From Minwuiaceae bacterium (lineage in GTDB: Bacteria; Pseudomonadota; Alphaproteobacteria; Minwuiales; Minwuiaceae): DNA of 64,000 nt. Made by a program: the position numbers and the translations under genes. Numbering within the stretch: position 1 is the stretch's first letter; each line of letters starts with the position of its first letter. Below are positions 1-7,996 of this stretch, in pieces. Under the pieces are notes generated by a model that was not told the DNA's origin, did not search any database, and was given only the letters and a program-made list of their open reading frames with translations. The DNA lies in the NCBI GenBank assembly GCA_028278525.1, contig JANQEE010000013.1, positions 124,001 through 188,000 of the forward strand, given 5' to 3'.

Positions 1-226
1 GGTCAACCGGTAGTTAGGAAGGGCTCAGTTGAGCGAGCGTTTGAATCACCGTTGAATTCGCGTTGTTTTGGCGATCCGGGCGTGGAAATTGCCGCGCGAT
101 CCACCAAATGCGTTGCCAGTGGACTTTGCCGGCGATTGGGACATTGGTGTGGCATCTGATCTAGTCTATTCAACGGATGTTGCGCGTGGACGGGCGGAAA
201 CCCGGCGCCAACACGGGTGGGGACCG

Positions 227-3200
227 ATGTCTGGGACGGAAACGCTGCAGATTCGACTGCTGGGTGGGATGGAGGTCGTGCGCGGCGGCGAGCCGCTGGT
301 CCTCCCGCCGTCGAAGAAAACCCGTGCCTTGCTGGTTTACCTTGTCATGACTGGACGGGCTCACCGGCGAGAAAGGCTGTGCGACCTGCTCTGGGACGTA
401 CCCGACGATCCGCGCGGCGCGTTGCGCTGGAGCCTCAGCAAACTGCGCCCTTTGGTCGACGATCCGCAGCGGCCCAGAATCATTGCCGGCCGCGACACCG
501 TCGCTTTCGACGCGGACGGCATAAGCGTCGATCTGCTCGATATTCGCCGTCGTCTCGCAGCCGGCATAGACTCCGCCTCGACCGAGCAACTGACGGACCT
601 GGTCAATCAGTTCCGCGGCGAATTCGTCGAGGGCCTGGAACTGCCGAATTGCTATGACTTCCACGCCTGGTGCACGGCGGAGCGGGAGGAAGTCCGTGCC
701 CTGCAGACGGCAATCCTGCGCGCCCTGATCAGCCGGCTGGCGGCCCGCGCCGATGTCGCCCTGCCCCACGCCCGCGCCCTCGTCCAGATCGACCCGCTCA
801 GCGGCGACGCGCAGGCCGAGTTGTTGCGGCTGCTGGCGGCAACCGGACGGCGCGGCGAGGCCGAGCACCAATACAGCGCCGGTCGCCGGCTACTGCAGCA
901 ATTGGGCCCGGACGAGTTGGAGGCGCTGGATCGCGCCTGGCGCCGGATAGCGTCCGCGCCGGCCGACACCGGCCGACGACCGTCGCTCGCCGGGGTCTCC
1001 GCCACCCCCTCGCCGACGACGGCACCCGATTTCGATCATGCGTCGCTCGACGAACCGCCGGCGACGGTTCTGGTCGGACGGACCGCCGAAAGGGCTCGGC
1101 TGCGCGAGATGATGGATACAATCCGGTCGCAACGACGCGAAGGGGTCATATTGCTGAAGGGCGAGCCTGGGATCGGCAAAAGCCGTTTGCTGGCAGCCTT
1201 GGTCGCGACGGCGAAGGAACAGGGGGCCACGGTCCTCGACGGCGAAGCCTTCGAAGCGGAAAGCGGCCGGCCCTACGGCCCCTGGATCGATGCCCTGCGG
1301 CGCGTGCCGGCGGTATCGGTGGGTCCGACGCTCGGCAACGAACTGGCGCCGTTGCTGCCGGAGCTCGGCCAAGACGAGGATACGGAACCGAGTCGCGACC
1401 GGCTGTTCGGAGCGGTGGTCGAATTGATCGCCGCCCGCGCCCACAGCACCGGCCTGGTGGTGCTGGCCCTGGACGATGTCCAATGGATTGACGAGGCGTC
1501 CGCATCGCTCCTGCACTACGTCGTCAGAATGAACCGACACCGGCCGGTCATGATCGTTCTCGCCGGGCGCGAAGGAGAACTGCCCGACAACGAGCCGATG
1601 CTTCGTGTGCTGCGCGGCATGCGGCGGGACCGCGTTATCGACGAAATCGCGCTCGGCCCGCTTGGCGATTCAGAGATCGCCGAACTGGTTCAGCACGTCG
1701 CGCCGGAGATCGACACGAGGCGTGTATTCGCCGAAAGCGCCGGAAATCCGTTGTTCGCACTCGAAGTGGCACGCGCTTTGCCGCACCGGCAGGAAGAGGA
1801 TATGCCGCAAACCGTGACCGAGTTGGTCCGGGACCGCATTGACCGCCTGCCTGACTTGGCGACGGACATGCTGCGCTGGGCCGCGGTGATGGGCGTGTCG
1901 TTCAATCTGCGCCGCTTGCCGCACCTGATTGCCGCCGACCTGGACGAGTTGGTCACCTCGCTGGAAGTGCTCGAACGGCATGCGCTGCTGCGTCAGGGCC
2001 ATGGCGCGAGCGTTGCGGACGACACCTACATTTTCGCCCACGACATCGTTCGACAGGCGGTCTACGCCGAACTGTCGGAGCCACGCCGCCGGACGATGCA
2101 CTGGCGGATCGCGAAGACCTTGGAAAAGCTCGAACCGGCGGCCGAGACCGTGGCCGCCGAGATTGCCTACCACGCCGCGTTGGCAGGCGATGCGGGCCTG
2201 GCGACCCGGTCGTGCATTACGGCGGGCAAGCGCTGTCTGCGGCTGTTCGCAAACGGGGAAGCCGAGGCACTGGCTCGGCGCGGCATGCATTTCGCCCAGC
2301 AGTTGGACGAACCGGTACGGGTCAGTCTTCTGATCGAGTTGAATGAGATCGCCATCGCGTCCCGCCGTCCGGAGCGGTTGGACGATGCCGCACACGCCAT
2401 CGAAGCGCTGGCCGAGCGTGCTCTCGACCATGGCTGCATGGAACATGCACGTCTTGGCTTCCACATGGTCAGCCGGCTGCGATGGGAGGAAGGCGACTGG
2501 TCGGATGCCGAACGGCACACCCTGCAAGCCGAGCTGGTCGGCCGGTCGGCGGATCCGAAGGAACATGTCGTGGCGATGGCCGAAGCCGCGCGTTGCCTGG
2601 CACGGCTGGAGCGCGACCTCTCCCATGCGGAGGCCTTGCTGCTCGAGGCGAACGCCCTTTCCGGCCGTGTCGAGTTGGAGCATGCGGCGATCTCCGAATG
2701 CATGGGCATTCTGTGTTCGCACCGCGGTCAATTCGATGAGGCAGCAGACCTGTATCGGCACGCGCGCGACCTTTCCCATCGCGACGGCGATCGGCTGGGT
2801 GAATTCGAAGCGTTGGAACACCTAGTCATGCAGGAATTTCAGCGCGGGCGATACGACGATGCCGCCGCGCTCAGCGACGACTTGGTGGCGATCGGCGAAA
2901 AGCTGCGTGAGGGCAGCGAAGCCCCGACGGCGCGCGCCCTGGCCGCACTGGCGCGCTATGCGGCCGGAGAGATCAACCAGTCCGCCGTTCTGGAAACGGC
3001 GCTGGAGGACCTCAAACTGGCCGACGCAAAGCATCGTCTGGGCTATGTCCTGACGCGTGCCGCTTTGATCGACCTGGACAGAAACGAAGCCGGTCTTGCA
3101 CAGAAGCGCGCCACGGAGGCCTTGTGGATCGCCGAACTGCTGGAGAGGCCGACCGAGATCGCGTTGGCGCACGTTGCCTTGGCCAAGGCGGCCGCGGCCG

Positions 3201-3382
3201 GAGGCGATGAGGAGGCACTTCGCCACCACATCGGTGCGCTCGGCGACCGCTCGTTGCGCGATGTCTCTGTACCGGTCCGTCAGACAATCGAAGAAGTACT
3301 CGCCGACCGGCGGTCGGCTGATCTGCCTGCGGGTATTGATAAAGCCATTCGGGGAAACGGAAATGGAACGGATTATTGTTGA
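227..3382 (+). CDS. BTAD/SARP-type regulator with AAA ATPase and TPR-like repeats
   Basis: About 1051 residues. The N-terminus (roughly 1-240) looks like an OmpR-type winged helix plus bacterial transcriptional activator domain, as in SARP regulators. Residues near 312 carry a Walker A motif (GEPGIGKS), and near 410-422 a Walker B (VVLALDDVQWIDE). The C-terminal third is alanine-rich helical sequence like TPR repeats. Such STAND-type proteins sense a ligand or partner through the repeats and activate transcription. An in-frame start at 68 would add 53 residues unlike the family. ATG 227, just before the winged helix and behind GGTGGGG, is preferred. Its 3' end overlaps the next gene by 20 bases, so the DUF4242 genes are probably co-transcribed with it. 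The 226 bases upstream show no gene. The ligand is unknown. Confidence 0.88.
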   Translation: MSGTETLQIRLLGGMEVVRGGEPLVLPPSKKTRALLVYLVMTGRAHRRERLCDLLWDVPDDPRGALRWSLSKLRPLVDDPQRPRIIAGRDTVAFDADGISVDLLDIRRRLAAGIDSASTEQLTDLVNQFRGEFVEGLELPNCYDFHAWCTAEREEVRALQTAILRALISRLAARADVALPHARALVQIDPLSGDAQAELLRLLAATGRRGEAEHQYSAGRRLLQQLGPDELEALDRAWRRIASAPADTGRRPSLAGVSATPSPTTAPDFDHASLDEPPATVLVGRTAERARLREMMDTIRSQRREGVILLKGEPGIGKSRLLAALVATAKEQGATVLDGEAFEAESGRPYGPWIDALRRVPAVSVGPTLGNELAPLLPELGQDEDTEPSRDRLFGAVVELIAARAHSTGLVVLALDDVQWIDEASASLLHYVVRMNRHRPVMIVLAGREGELPDNEPMLRVLRGMRRDRVIDEIALGPLGDSEIAELVQHVAPEIDTRRVFAESAGNPLFALEVARALPHRQEEDMPQTVTELVRDRIDRLPDLATDMLRWAAVMGVSFNLRRLPHLIAADLDELVTSLEVLERHALLRQGHGASVADDTYIFAHDIVRQAVYAELSEPRRRTMHWRIAKTLEKLEPAAETVAAEIAYHAALAGDAGLATRSCITAGKRCLRLFANGEAEALARRGMHFAQQLDEPVRVSLLIELNEIAIASRRPERLDDAAHAIEALAERALDHGCMEHARLGFHMVSRLRWEEGDWSDAERHTLQAELVGRSADPKEHVVAMAEAARCLARLERDLSHAEALLLEANALSGRVELEHAAISECMGILCSHRGQFDEAADLYRHARDLSHRDGDRLGEFEALEHLVMQEFQRGRYDDAAALSDDLVAIGEKLREGSEAPTARALAALARYAAGEINQSAVLETALEDLKLADAKHRLGYVLTRAALIDLDRNEAGLAQKRATEALWIAELLERPTEIALAHVALAKAAAAGGDEEALRHHIGALGDRSLRDVSVPVRQTIEEVLADRRSADLPAGIDKAIRGNGNGTDYC

Positions 3383-3980
3383 GAGAACGTTGGACGAACC
3401 GACGACCTTCGAGACATTCCTTGGCATTTCGGAGAAAGCGCCATGGTGCCTCAATCTGTATCGCTTACGCTTTCTCGGCGGCTATCTCTCGCCGGACGGG
3501 CGGCGTTTGATCTGCAACTACGAGGCGCCGGACGCGGAAGCGGTCCGCGCTCCCTCACGTCAGTTCAAAATCCCGTTCGATCGCATTTGGAGCGCAACGG
3601 TGCTGGAAGGCGGCCGACCGGTCGGACATCTGGCACCGGTCGGACTCCCGAAAACCGATTCCGAAGGGCCGGCTTTTCCGACGAAGATGGAGCTCGTGAT
3701 CGCGGAACGCCGTTTCGATAAACCGATCGAGTTGCATGAGATTCGCGAAAAGGAGGCGGCTAGAAGGCAGTGCTTCCAGATGTACGACGCGACGCTGATC
3801 CGGACTTATCTCTCGAAGGATCGGCAACGCATGATCTGCCTGTATCAGGCACCCGATGCGGAGTCCGTGCGGATCGCGAGTCGCCAGGCCCGCGCGCCGA
3901 CCGAGCGGGTCTGGACCGCGTCGATCTATGAAGAGCCGGTCGTGGCTTCCGCTCCGTCAGCCGGCAGTGCGTTCAGGTAA
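3363..3980 (+). CDS. Protein with two DUF4242 (nickel-binding-like) domains
   Basis: 205 residues made of two ferredoxin-like DUF4242 domains (about 1-80 and 105-190). This family includes the Streptomyces nickel-binding protein SCO4226. The first domain has the hallmark string ICNYEAPDAEAVR; the second has ICLYQAPDAESVR and is the more divergent, with its W-C pair changed to Q-C. The chosen start is ATG 3363, which overlaps the regulator's end; reading further upstream in this frame only shadows the regulator. Two more single-domain copies follow. Metal binding is family knowledge and has not been shown for this protein; the role with the upstream regulator is inference. Confidence 0.83.
   Translation: MERIIVERTLDEPTTFETFLGISEKAPWCLNLYRLRFLGGYLSPDGRRLICNYEAPDAEAVRAPSRQFKIPFDRIWSATVLEGGRPVGHLAPVGLPKTDSEGPAFPTKMELVIAERRFDKPIELHEIREKEAARRQCFQMYDATLIRTYLSKDRQRMICLYQAPDAESVRIASRQARAPTERVWTASIYEEPVVASAPSAGSAFR
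3519..3547 (+). repeat. 29-bp direct repeat, copy 1 (DUF4242 core)
   Basis: These 29 bases code for the YEAPDAEAVR core and recur exactly at 4142-4170. A third version near 4441-4469 has a few changes. Exact identity at wobble positions points to recent duplication or gene conversion. Confidence 0.85.
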
Positions 3981-3985
3981 GCAAC

Positions 3986-4288
3986 ATGGCCCTTATCGTC
4001 GTAGAACGTGTTTTCACCGAACCGATTGTGCTCGCCGAGTCTCAGGCGATCGCGGACGAAAACGCGTGGTGCTACCGCCTGCATCAGGTTCGCTTTGTTC
4101 TGAGCTACGTGTCAACCGACGGACGGCGCGTGATCTGTGTATACGAGGCGCCGGACGCGGAAGCGGTCCGACGCGTACAGAGGCAGACCGGTTTGCCGGC
4201 GCAACGTGTTTGGGCCGCGTCTCTGCATGAAGCGCCGGAACAAGCCGTGAGCCTTTCGGCCAAGAGTACCTTGGAGGAACCGGCATGA
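3986..4288 (+). CDS. Single-domain DUF4242 protein
   Basis: 100 residues, one DUF4242 domain. Visible hallmarks are WCYRLHQVRFVLSY near residues 29-42, ICVYEAPDAEAVRR near 50-63 and RVWAAS near 74-79, followed by a short acidic tail. It starts 5 bases after the two-domain gene and its stop overlaps the next start (ATGA), so it is translated as part of the same operon. By homology it is a small cytoplasmic dimeric ferredoxin-like protein that may bind nickel; no catalytic residues are recognised. Confidence 0.83.
   Translation: MALIVVERVFTEPIVLAESQAIADENAWCYRLHQVRFVLSYVSTDGRRVICVYEAPDAEAVRRVQRQTGLPAQRVWAASLHEAPEQAVSLSAKSTLEEPA
4142..4170 (+). repeat. 29-bp direct repeat, copy 2 (DUF4242 core)
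   Basis: Exact match to 3519-3547, inside the next DUF4242 gene and encoding the same conserved motif. Confidence 0.85.
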
Positions 4289-4566
4289 CTCTTGTCGTCG
4301 TCGAGCGCAAGTTTCCTGAACCGGCTATGTTCGACGAAATTCAGGCAATCGAGGATGCAGGCGCATGGTGCCTTGATCTGCACCAGGTCCGATTCCTTCG
4401 GACCTATTTCTCCAGCGACCGCCAGCGCATGATTTGCCTTTACGAAGCGCCCGACGCGGAAGCGGTACGGCGCAGCCAGCGCCGGATTGGCCTACCTTTC
4501 GAACGCGTTTGGGCCGCCACGGACCACGAAGCTCAGGCGCATACTAGGGATCCGCGTCGGGATTGA
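4285..4566 (+). CDS. Single-domain DUF4242 protein, last of the array
   Basis: 93 residues, one DUF4242 domain: WCLDLHQVRFLRTY near 30-43, ICLYEAPDAEAVRR near 51-64 and RVWAAT near 75-80. A good ribosome site (GGAGGA) precedes the ATG, which overlaps the previous stop. It closes an operon with four copies of the domain in three genes. The last 23 bases overlap the end of the convergent DUF3253 gene, so no separate terminator fits between them. Confidence 0.83.
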   Translation: MTLVVVERKFPEPAMFDEIQAIEDAGAWCLDLHQVRFLRTYFSSDRQRMICLYEAPDAEAVRRSQRRIGLPFERVWAATDHEAQAHTRDPRRD

Positions 4567-4858
4567 GCGCCAGGCGGATGATGCCTTTGACCGGCTTTGT
4601 CGGATCGGCCGGCTTGCCCTTGCGCAGGATGACGATATGGCCCGCACGCGCCAGGTGCAGCGCCTGGTTGCGCACCGTCGGCAGATAGCGCCGCCACAGG
4701 TCCGGCGGATCGCTCGCCTTGCGGCGGGTTTCGGCATAGGCGCGGGCCGCGTCGGTCGGGTCGATCGAACCGCCCGGGCCTTTCTCGGCAAGGAGATCGA
4801 GGATCGTCGTTGCCAGCGGGTCCAGCTTCGGCCCTTCGTCTTCGGTTTGTTCGGTCAT
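4544..4858 (-). CDS. DUF3253 family protein
   Basis: 104 residues. The pattern of an N-terminal helix (ILDLLAEKG), a central WRRYLPTVRNQALHLARAG and a C-terminal basic strand (ILRKGKPADP, GIIRLAL) fits DUF3253, a small winged-helix-like family of unknown role. The start is ATG 4858; a longer reading upstream would run through the promoter side of the dehydrogenase gene. It is convergent with the DUF4242 array. Function unknown. Confidence 0.7.
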   Translation of the reverse strand: MTEQTEDEGPKLDPLATTILDLLAEKGPGGSIDPTDAARAYAETRRKASDPPDLWRRYLPTVRNQALHLARAGHIVILRKGKPADPTKPVKGIIRLALNPDADP

Positions 4859-5010
4859 CGGCTCCAAGCCTGCACAAGTGTCGGCCGGAGACTCACAGCA
4901 TCGGTACGACATATGCAAGCGGGAAAGTCTGCCCGCCATATCGCCTGCTACCAGCCGCATTAAACTGTGGCCGGTAAACTGGAATCCTAATAGAAACCAA
5001 TCCGTTTTCA

Positions 5011-5056
5011 CCCACTGACCTGCCACCTCCCCAATGCCGCGCTCCAAGCCAACTGA
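5011..5056 (+). pseudogene. Decayed 3' end of a duplicated flavin monooxygenase gene
   Basis: The bases just upstream of and across the start of the first dehydrogenase (5034) align with 7952-7996, the last codons of the monooxygenase gene, although no intact monooxygenase lies here. Shared pieces include CCCACYGACCTGC, AATGCCGC and CTCCA--YCAACTGA. One extra base breaks the old frame. This suggests that a monooxygenase-dehydrogenase junction was duplicated and the monooxygenase part was lost. Confidence 0.5.
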
Positions 5057-5867
5057 TTTCGCGGACAAGACCGCCTTCATCACCGGCGCCGGTTCCGGCA
5101 TCGGTCGAGCGCTGGCGGAGTTGTTGGCCGCCGAGGGCTGCCGCCTGATGCTGAGCGACATCGACGAAGCATCGCTTGGGGAAACTGCCCGAATCCTCGA
5201 AAACGGAGGCGCGACTGTCGAATCCGCCCGGCTGGACGTCGCCGACCGCGCCGCTGTCGAAGCCCTTGCCGCACGATCGATAGACCGCTTCGGCCAGGTC
5301 GACTTGGTTTTCAATAATGCCGGCGTCTGGATTGCGGACGACGTCGCCGACATGGCTTACGCAGACTTCGACTGGCTGATGAACATCAATTTCTGGGGCG
5401 TGGTGAATGGCTGCAAGGCGTTCCTGCCGCACATGAAGGCGCGGAGCAGCGGCCATATCGTCAACATGTCCAGCCTGTTCGGCCTGATCGCCGTGCCCGG
5501 GCAGTCGGCTTACTGCGCCTCCAAGTTCGCCGTCGGCGGCTTCACCGAAGCGCTCCGTCTGGAACTCACCGGCTCCGGCGTCTCCGTCCACGGCGTGTAT
5601 CCCGCCGGCGTCGCCACCAATATCGCGCGCAACGGGCGCGGCCGCGGTGCGGCCACCCTGGCCGCGCGCGATGCCAACCTGACGGAGTCCGAGCGGTTTC
5701 TGAACTTCCCGACGGCGAAGGCTGCGAGGATTATTCGCGACGGCATCCGGCGCGGCGACCCGCGCATCGTCTTCGGCAATAACGCGAAAAAGTCGGACCT
5801 TCTATCCCGCCTAATGCCGAGGCGGTTCGGATTGAAGCTGGCGAAACAGAGGCAGACCGGACGCTAG
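5034..5867 (+). CDS. Short-chain dehydrogenase/reductase (copy 1)
   Basis: 277 residues, classical SDR fold. The cofactor motif TGAGSGIG is at 17-24, NNAG lies near 92-95, the catalytic Ser is in NMSSLFG (about 146-147), and YCASK gives Tyr160 and Lys164. An Asp after the second strand (LSDID) favours NAD(H). It is a paralogue of the gene at 7974-8828, about three quarters identical over the first 60 residues by eye, and probably arose by duplication with part of the neighbouring monooxygenase gene. No clear ribosome site precedes the ATG. It converges on the TetR gene. The alcohol or ketone substrate is unknown. Confidence 0.88.
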   Translation: MPRSKPTDFADKTAFITGAGSGIGRALAELLAAEGCRLMLSDIDEASLGETARILENGGATVESARLDVADRAAVEALAARSIDRFGQVDLVFNNAGVWIADDVADMAYADFDWLMNINFWGVVNGCKAFLPHMKARSSGHIVNMSSLFGLIAVPGQSAYCASKFAVGGFTEALRLELTGSGVSVHGVYPAGVATNIARNGRGRGAATLAARDANLTESERFLNFPTAKAARIIRDGIRRGDPRIVFGNNAKKSDLLSRLMPRRFGLKLAKQRQTGR

Positions 5868-5875
5868 CGCGCCCT

Positions 5876-6547
5876 TCAGCAATCTGAGATTTGCAAGTAT
5901 GAAAGCACAGTCCGCTCAAGTTCCTCGACGAACGCCGGATCGTCCAAAGCGTAGCGTGGTGCGCCCTGCAGCGCGGCATGCAGCAGGCTCGCATGAACCA
6001 TTTGAACGACGAACGGCATCGCCGTTTCAAGGTCCGGATGGCCGTAGTCGGAGCGGCGCCATCCGGCCAACGAAGCGAACCCCTGAGCCACCCGGTCGTG
6101 CAGGTCGCGGATCGGTGTCCATACTTCCGGATCCTGAAAACTACGTTCCAGGCTGGCTCGGAACAGCCCCTGATGTTCACGAAAATTGGCGACGCTGGCG
6201 CGGATGATCGCTAGTGTCGCTTCCTTGGTCGAGAGCGGCGCCAGCAGCTCGGCCACCCCGTCCATCGATCCCCTGGCGTCGGCGCAGAACCGCGCCTGTA
6301 TCGCTTTGAACAGCCCGTCCTTGTCCTCGAACCGCGCATAGATGCTGCCGACGGAACAGCCCGCCTCGGCGGCGACGTCGGCCAGCCTGGCGCCTTCATA
6401 GCCACTCCGCGCGAACACCTGCTCACCGGCGTCCAATATCCGGTCGCGGGTTTCCGCGCTGCGCCGCTGCAAGGCTGGCAGGACCCCAGGCTGGGTGTCG
6501 ACCGTTTCGCCCAGCTTTCGTCTGTTTGGCTTCAGCGTCTCGTTCAT
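5876..6547 (-). CDS. TetR/AcrR family repressor
   Basis: 223 residues. The helix-turn-helix is at about 30-75 (RDRILDAGEQVFARSGYEG, LADVAAEAGCSVGSIYARF) and is followed by a helical ligand domain. ATG 6547 is chosen over an in-frame TTG at 6556 because it has GAAG at a fitting distance. It lies back-to-back with the flavin monooxygenase. The shared intergenic region holds two matching palindromes that overlap the predicted start sites of both promoters, so it probably represses itself and the oxidation operon until an inducer, perhaps the operon's substrate, binds. Confidence 0.9.
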   Translation of the reverse strand: MNETLKPNRRKLGETVDTQPGVLPALQRRSAETRDRILDAGEQVFARSGYEGARLADVAAEAGCSVGSIYARFEDKDGLFKAIQARFCADARGSMDGVAELLAPLSTKEATLAIIRASVANFREHQGLFRASLERSFQDPEVWTPIRDLHDRVAQGFASLAGWRRSDYGHPDLETAMPFVVQMVHASLLHAALQGAPRYALDDPAFVEELERTVLSYLQISDC

Positions 6548-6561
6548 GGTCTTCAAAATCC

Positions 6562-6573
6562 GAATGCAAATTC
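6562..6573. promoter_or_regulatory. Candidate TetR operator O1 (GAAT-N4-ATTC)
   Basis: GAATGCAAATTC is a palindrome with arms GAAT/ATTC. It sits 15 bases upstream of the TetR start codon and covers the predicted TetR transcription start. An inverted companion lies at 6614-6625, 52 bp centre to centre. Confidence 0.6.
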
Positions 6574-6602
6574 AATTTATCCATTGACTCCCAACGCGTC
6601 AA
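6574..6602 (-). promoter_or_regulatory. Predicted promoter of the TetR gene
   Basis: Read on the minus strand: TTGACG (6602-6597), a 17-base spacer, then TAAATT (6579-6574). Transcription would start near 6567, inside operator O1. It overlaps the divergent promoter of the monooxygenase. Confidence 0.5.
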
Positions 6603-6611
6603 AGTCATAAT
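6584..6611 (+). promoter_or_regulatory. Predicted promoter of the monooxygenase operon
   Basis: TTGACT (6584-6589), a 16-base spacer and CATAAT (6606-6611) make a good sigma-70 promoter. Transcription would start near 6618, inside operator O2, leaving a leader of about 20 bases. Confidence 0.6.
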
Positions 6612-6613
6612 TC

Positions 6614-6625
6614 GAATTCAGATTC
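6614..6625. promoter_or_regulatory. Candidate TetR operator O2 (GAAT-N4-ATTC)
   Basis: GAATTCAGATTC repeats the arms of O1 with the same four-base gap. The flanks also match O1 read on the other strand (both end in ATTTTG). It overlaps the predicted start of the monooxygenase transcript. Confidence 0.6.
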
Positions 6626-6637
6626 AAATTTTGAACC

Positions 6638-7996
6638 ATGCCTGAATTGACGACTGAAACTGAACACAAGCAACTGGTCATCGGCGCCGGCCCGGTTGGT
6701 CTGGCGATGGCCAAGGCCCTGAAGGATAAGGGCATTCCCTACGATCACGTGGACGCGGCGGCGGCGCTCGGCGGCAACTGGCACCACGGCGTCTACGCAA
6801 CGGCTCATATCATCTCGTCGCGCAAGACCACGGAATTCGCCGATTTTCCTATGCCGTCCGACTACCCGGACTTCCCCAGCGCCGACCAGATGGCGGTCTA
6901 TCTGGCCGACTACGCGCGAACCTTCGACTTGGAACGGAACATCCGCTTCGCCGCCAAGGTGATTTACCTGAGGCCGGTCGCCGGCAACTGCTGGGAAGCG
7001 ACCTTGGAGGGTGGCGAGACCCTGACCTACAAGGGCGCGATTGTCTGCAACGGCCATCACTGGGACCGCCGCTGGCCCGACTATCCCGGCCGTTTCGCCG
7101 GGGAGTTCGTCCACTCCAAGGACTACAAGGATCCGGAGCAGTTGCGTGGCCGGCGCGTGCTGGTGATCGGCGGCGGCAACTCGGCCTGCGATGTCGCCTC
7201 CGAGGCCGGTCGCCTCGCCGCCAAGGCGCATCTCAGCACGCGCCGCGGCTACTGGATCCTGCCGAAGACCATGTTCGGCCGACCGACCGCGGAACTGAAC
7301 CTGCTTCGCTATCTGCCGGAAAATGCCCAGCGCCTGGCGCTGCGCGCCCTGCTCAGGATCGTCATCGGCCGTTACGAAGACTATGGCTTGCCGCATCCGG
7401 ACCACCGCATATTCGAACGTCACCCGACCGTGAACTCTGAACTGCTGCATTACCTGAAGCATGGTCGGGTGACCCGCAAGCCGGACGTCGACCGCTTCGA
7501 CGGCAGCACGGTCCATTTCGCCGACGGCAGCAGCGACGACTACGATCTGGTCGTCTGCGCCACCGGCTTCCACGTCTCCTATCCGTTCCTGCCCGAAGGC
7601 CTTGTCGACATCAAAGGGGCCGTGCCGCAGGTCTATGGCGGCTCAATGCTGCCCGGCTATCGCAACCTCTATCTGTTCGGTTGGGCCCAGCCGCGCTATG
7701 GCTTCGGGCCGCTGGTAACGCCGGCTGCGTCGCTGCTGGCAGACATGATCGAGCTGCAGGATAGCTGCGCCAACGGCCTGGGCGACCTGATGAAGGCCGC
7801 CGGCCAGCGACCGCCGGAAACCCACTTGATGAACCCCATACGCACCCTTCGCCTGATCAGGCGCGGCAAGCGCCGCCTGCCGCTGATCAAACATCTCGAC
7901 CGCCGGCTGACTAAAAAGCGCGCAGCGGAGGACAACACCGTTATCGAGCCGCCCACCGACCTGCTGACCCGCAATGCCGCACTCCAGGTCAACTGA
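6638..7996 (+). CDS. Flavin-containing monooxygenase (class B type)
   Basis: 452 residues. It has an FAD-binding GAGPVG at 16-21, the FMO/Baeyer-Villiger fingerprint F-x-G-x3-H-x3-Y (FAGEFVHSKDY, about 153-163) and an NADPH-binding GGGNSACD near 178. Such enzymes insert one oxygen atom into nitrogen, sulfur or carbonyl compounds. There is no strong ribosome site; the leader is short and carries operator O2. Its end overlaps the next dehydrogenase by 23 bases. Its place behind a TetR gene and before two dehydrogenase-type genes suggests an inducible oxidation pathway. The substrate cannot be read from the sequence. Confidence 0.9.
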   Translation: MPELTTETEHKQLVIGAGPVGLAMAKALKDKGIPYDHVDAAAALGGNWHHGVYATAHIISSRKTTEFADFPMPSDYPDFPSADQMAVYLADYARTFDLERNIRFAAKVIYLRPVAGNCWEATLEGGETLTYKGAIVCNGHHWDRRWPDYPGRFAGEFVHSKDYKDPEQLRGRRVLVIGGGNSACDVASEAGRLAAKAHLSTRRGYWILPKTMFGRPTAELNLLRYLPENAQRLALRALLRIVIGRYEDYGLPHPDHRIFERHPTVNSELLHYLKHGRVTRKPDVDRFDGSTVHFADGSSDDYDLVVCATGFHVSYPFLPEGLVDIKGAVPQVYGGSMLPGYRNLYLFGWAQPRYGFGPLVTPAASLLADMIELQDSCANGLGDLMKAAGQRPPETHLMNPIRTLRLIRRGKRRLPLIKHLDRRLTKKRAAEDNTVIEPPTDLLTRNAALQVN

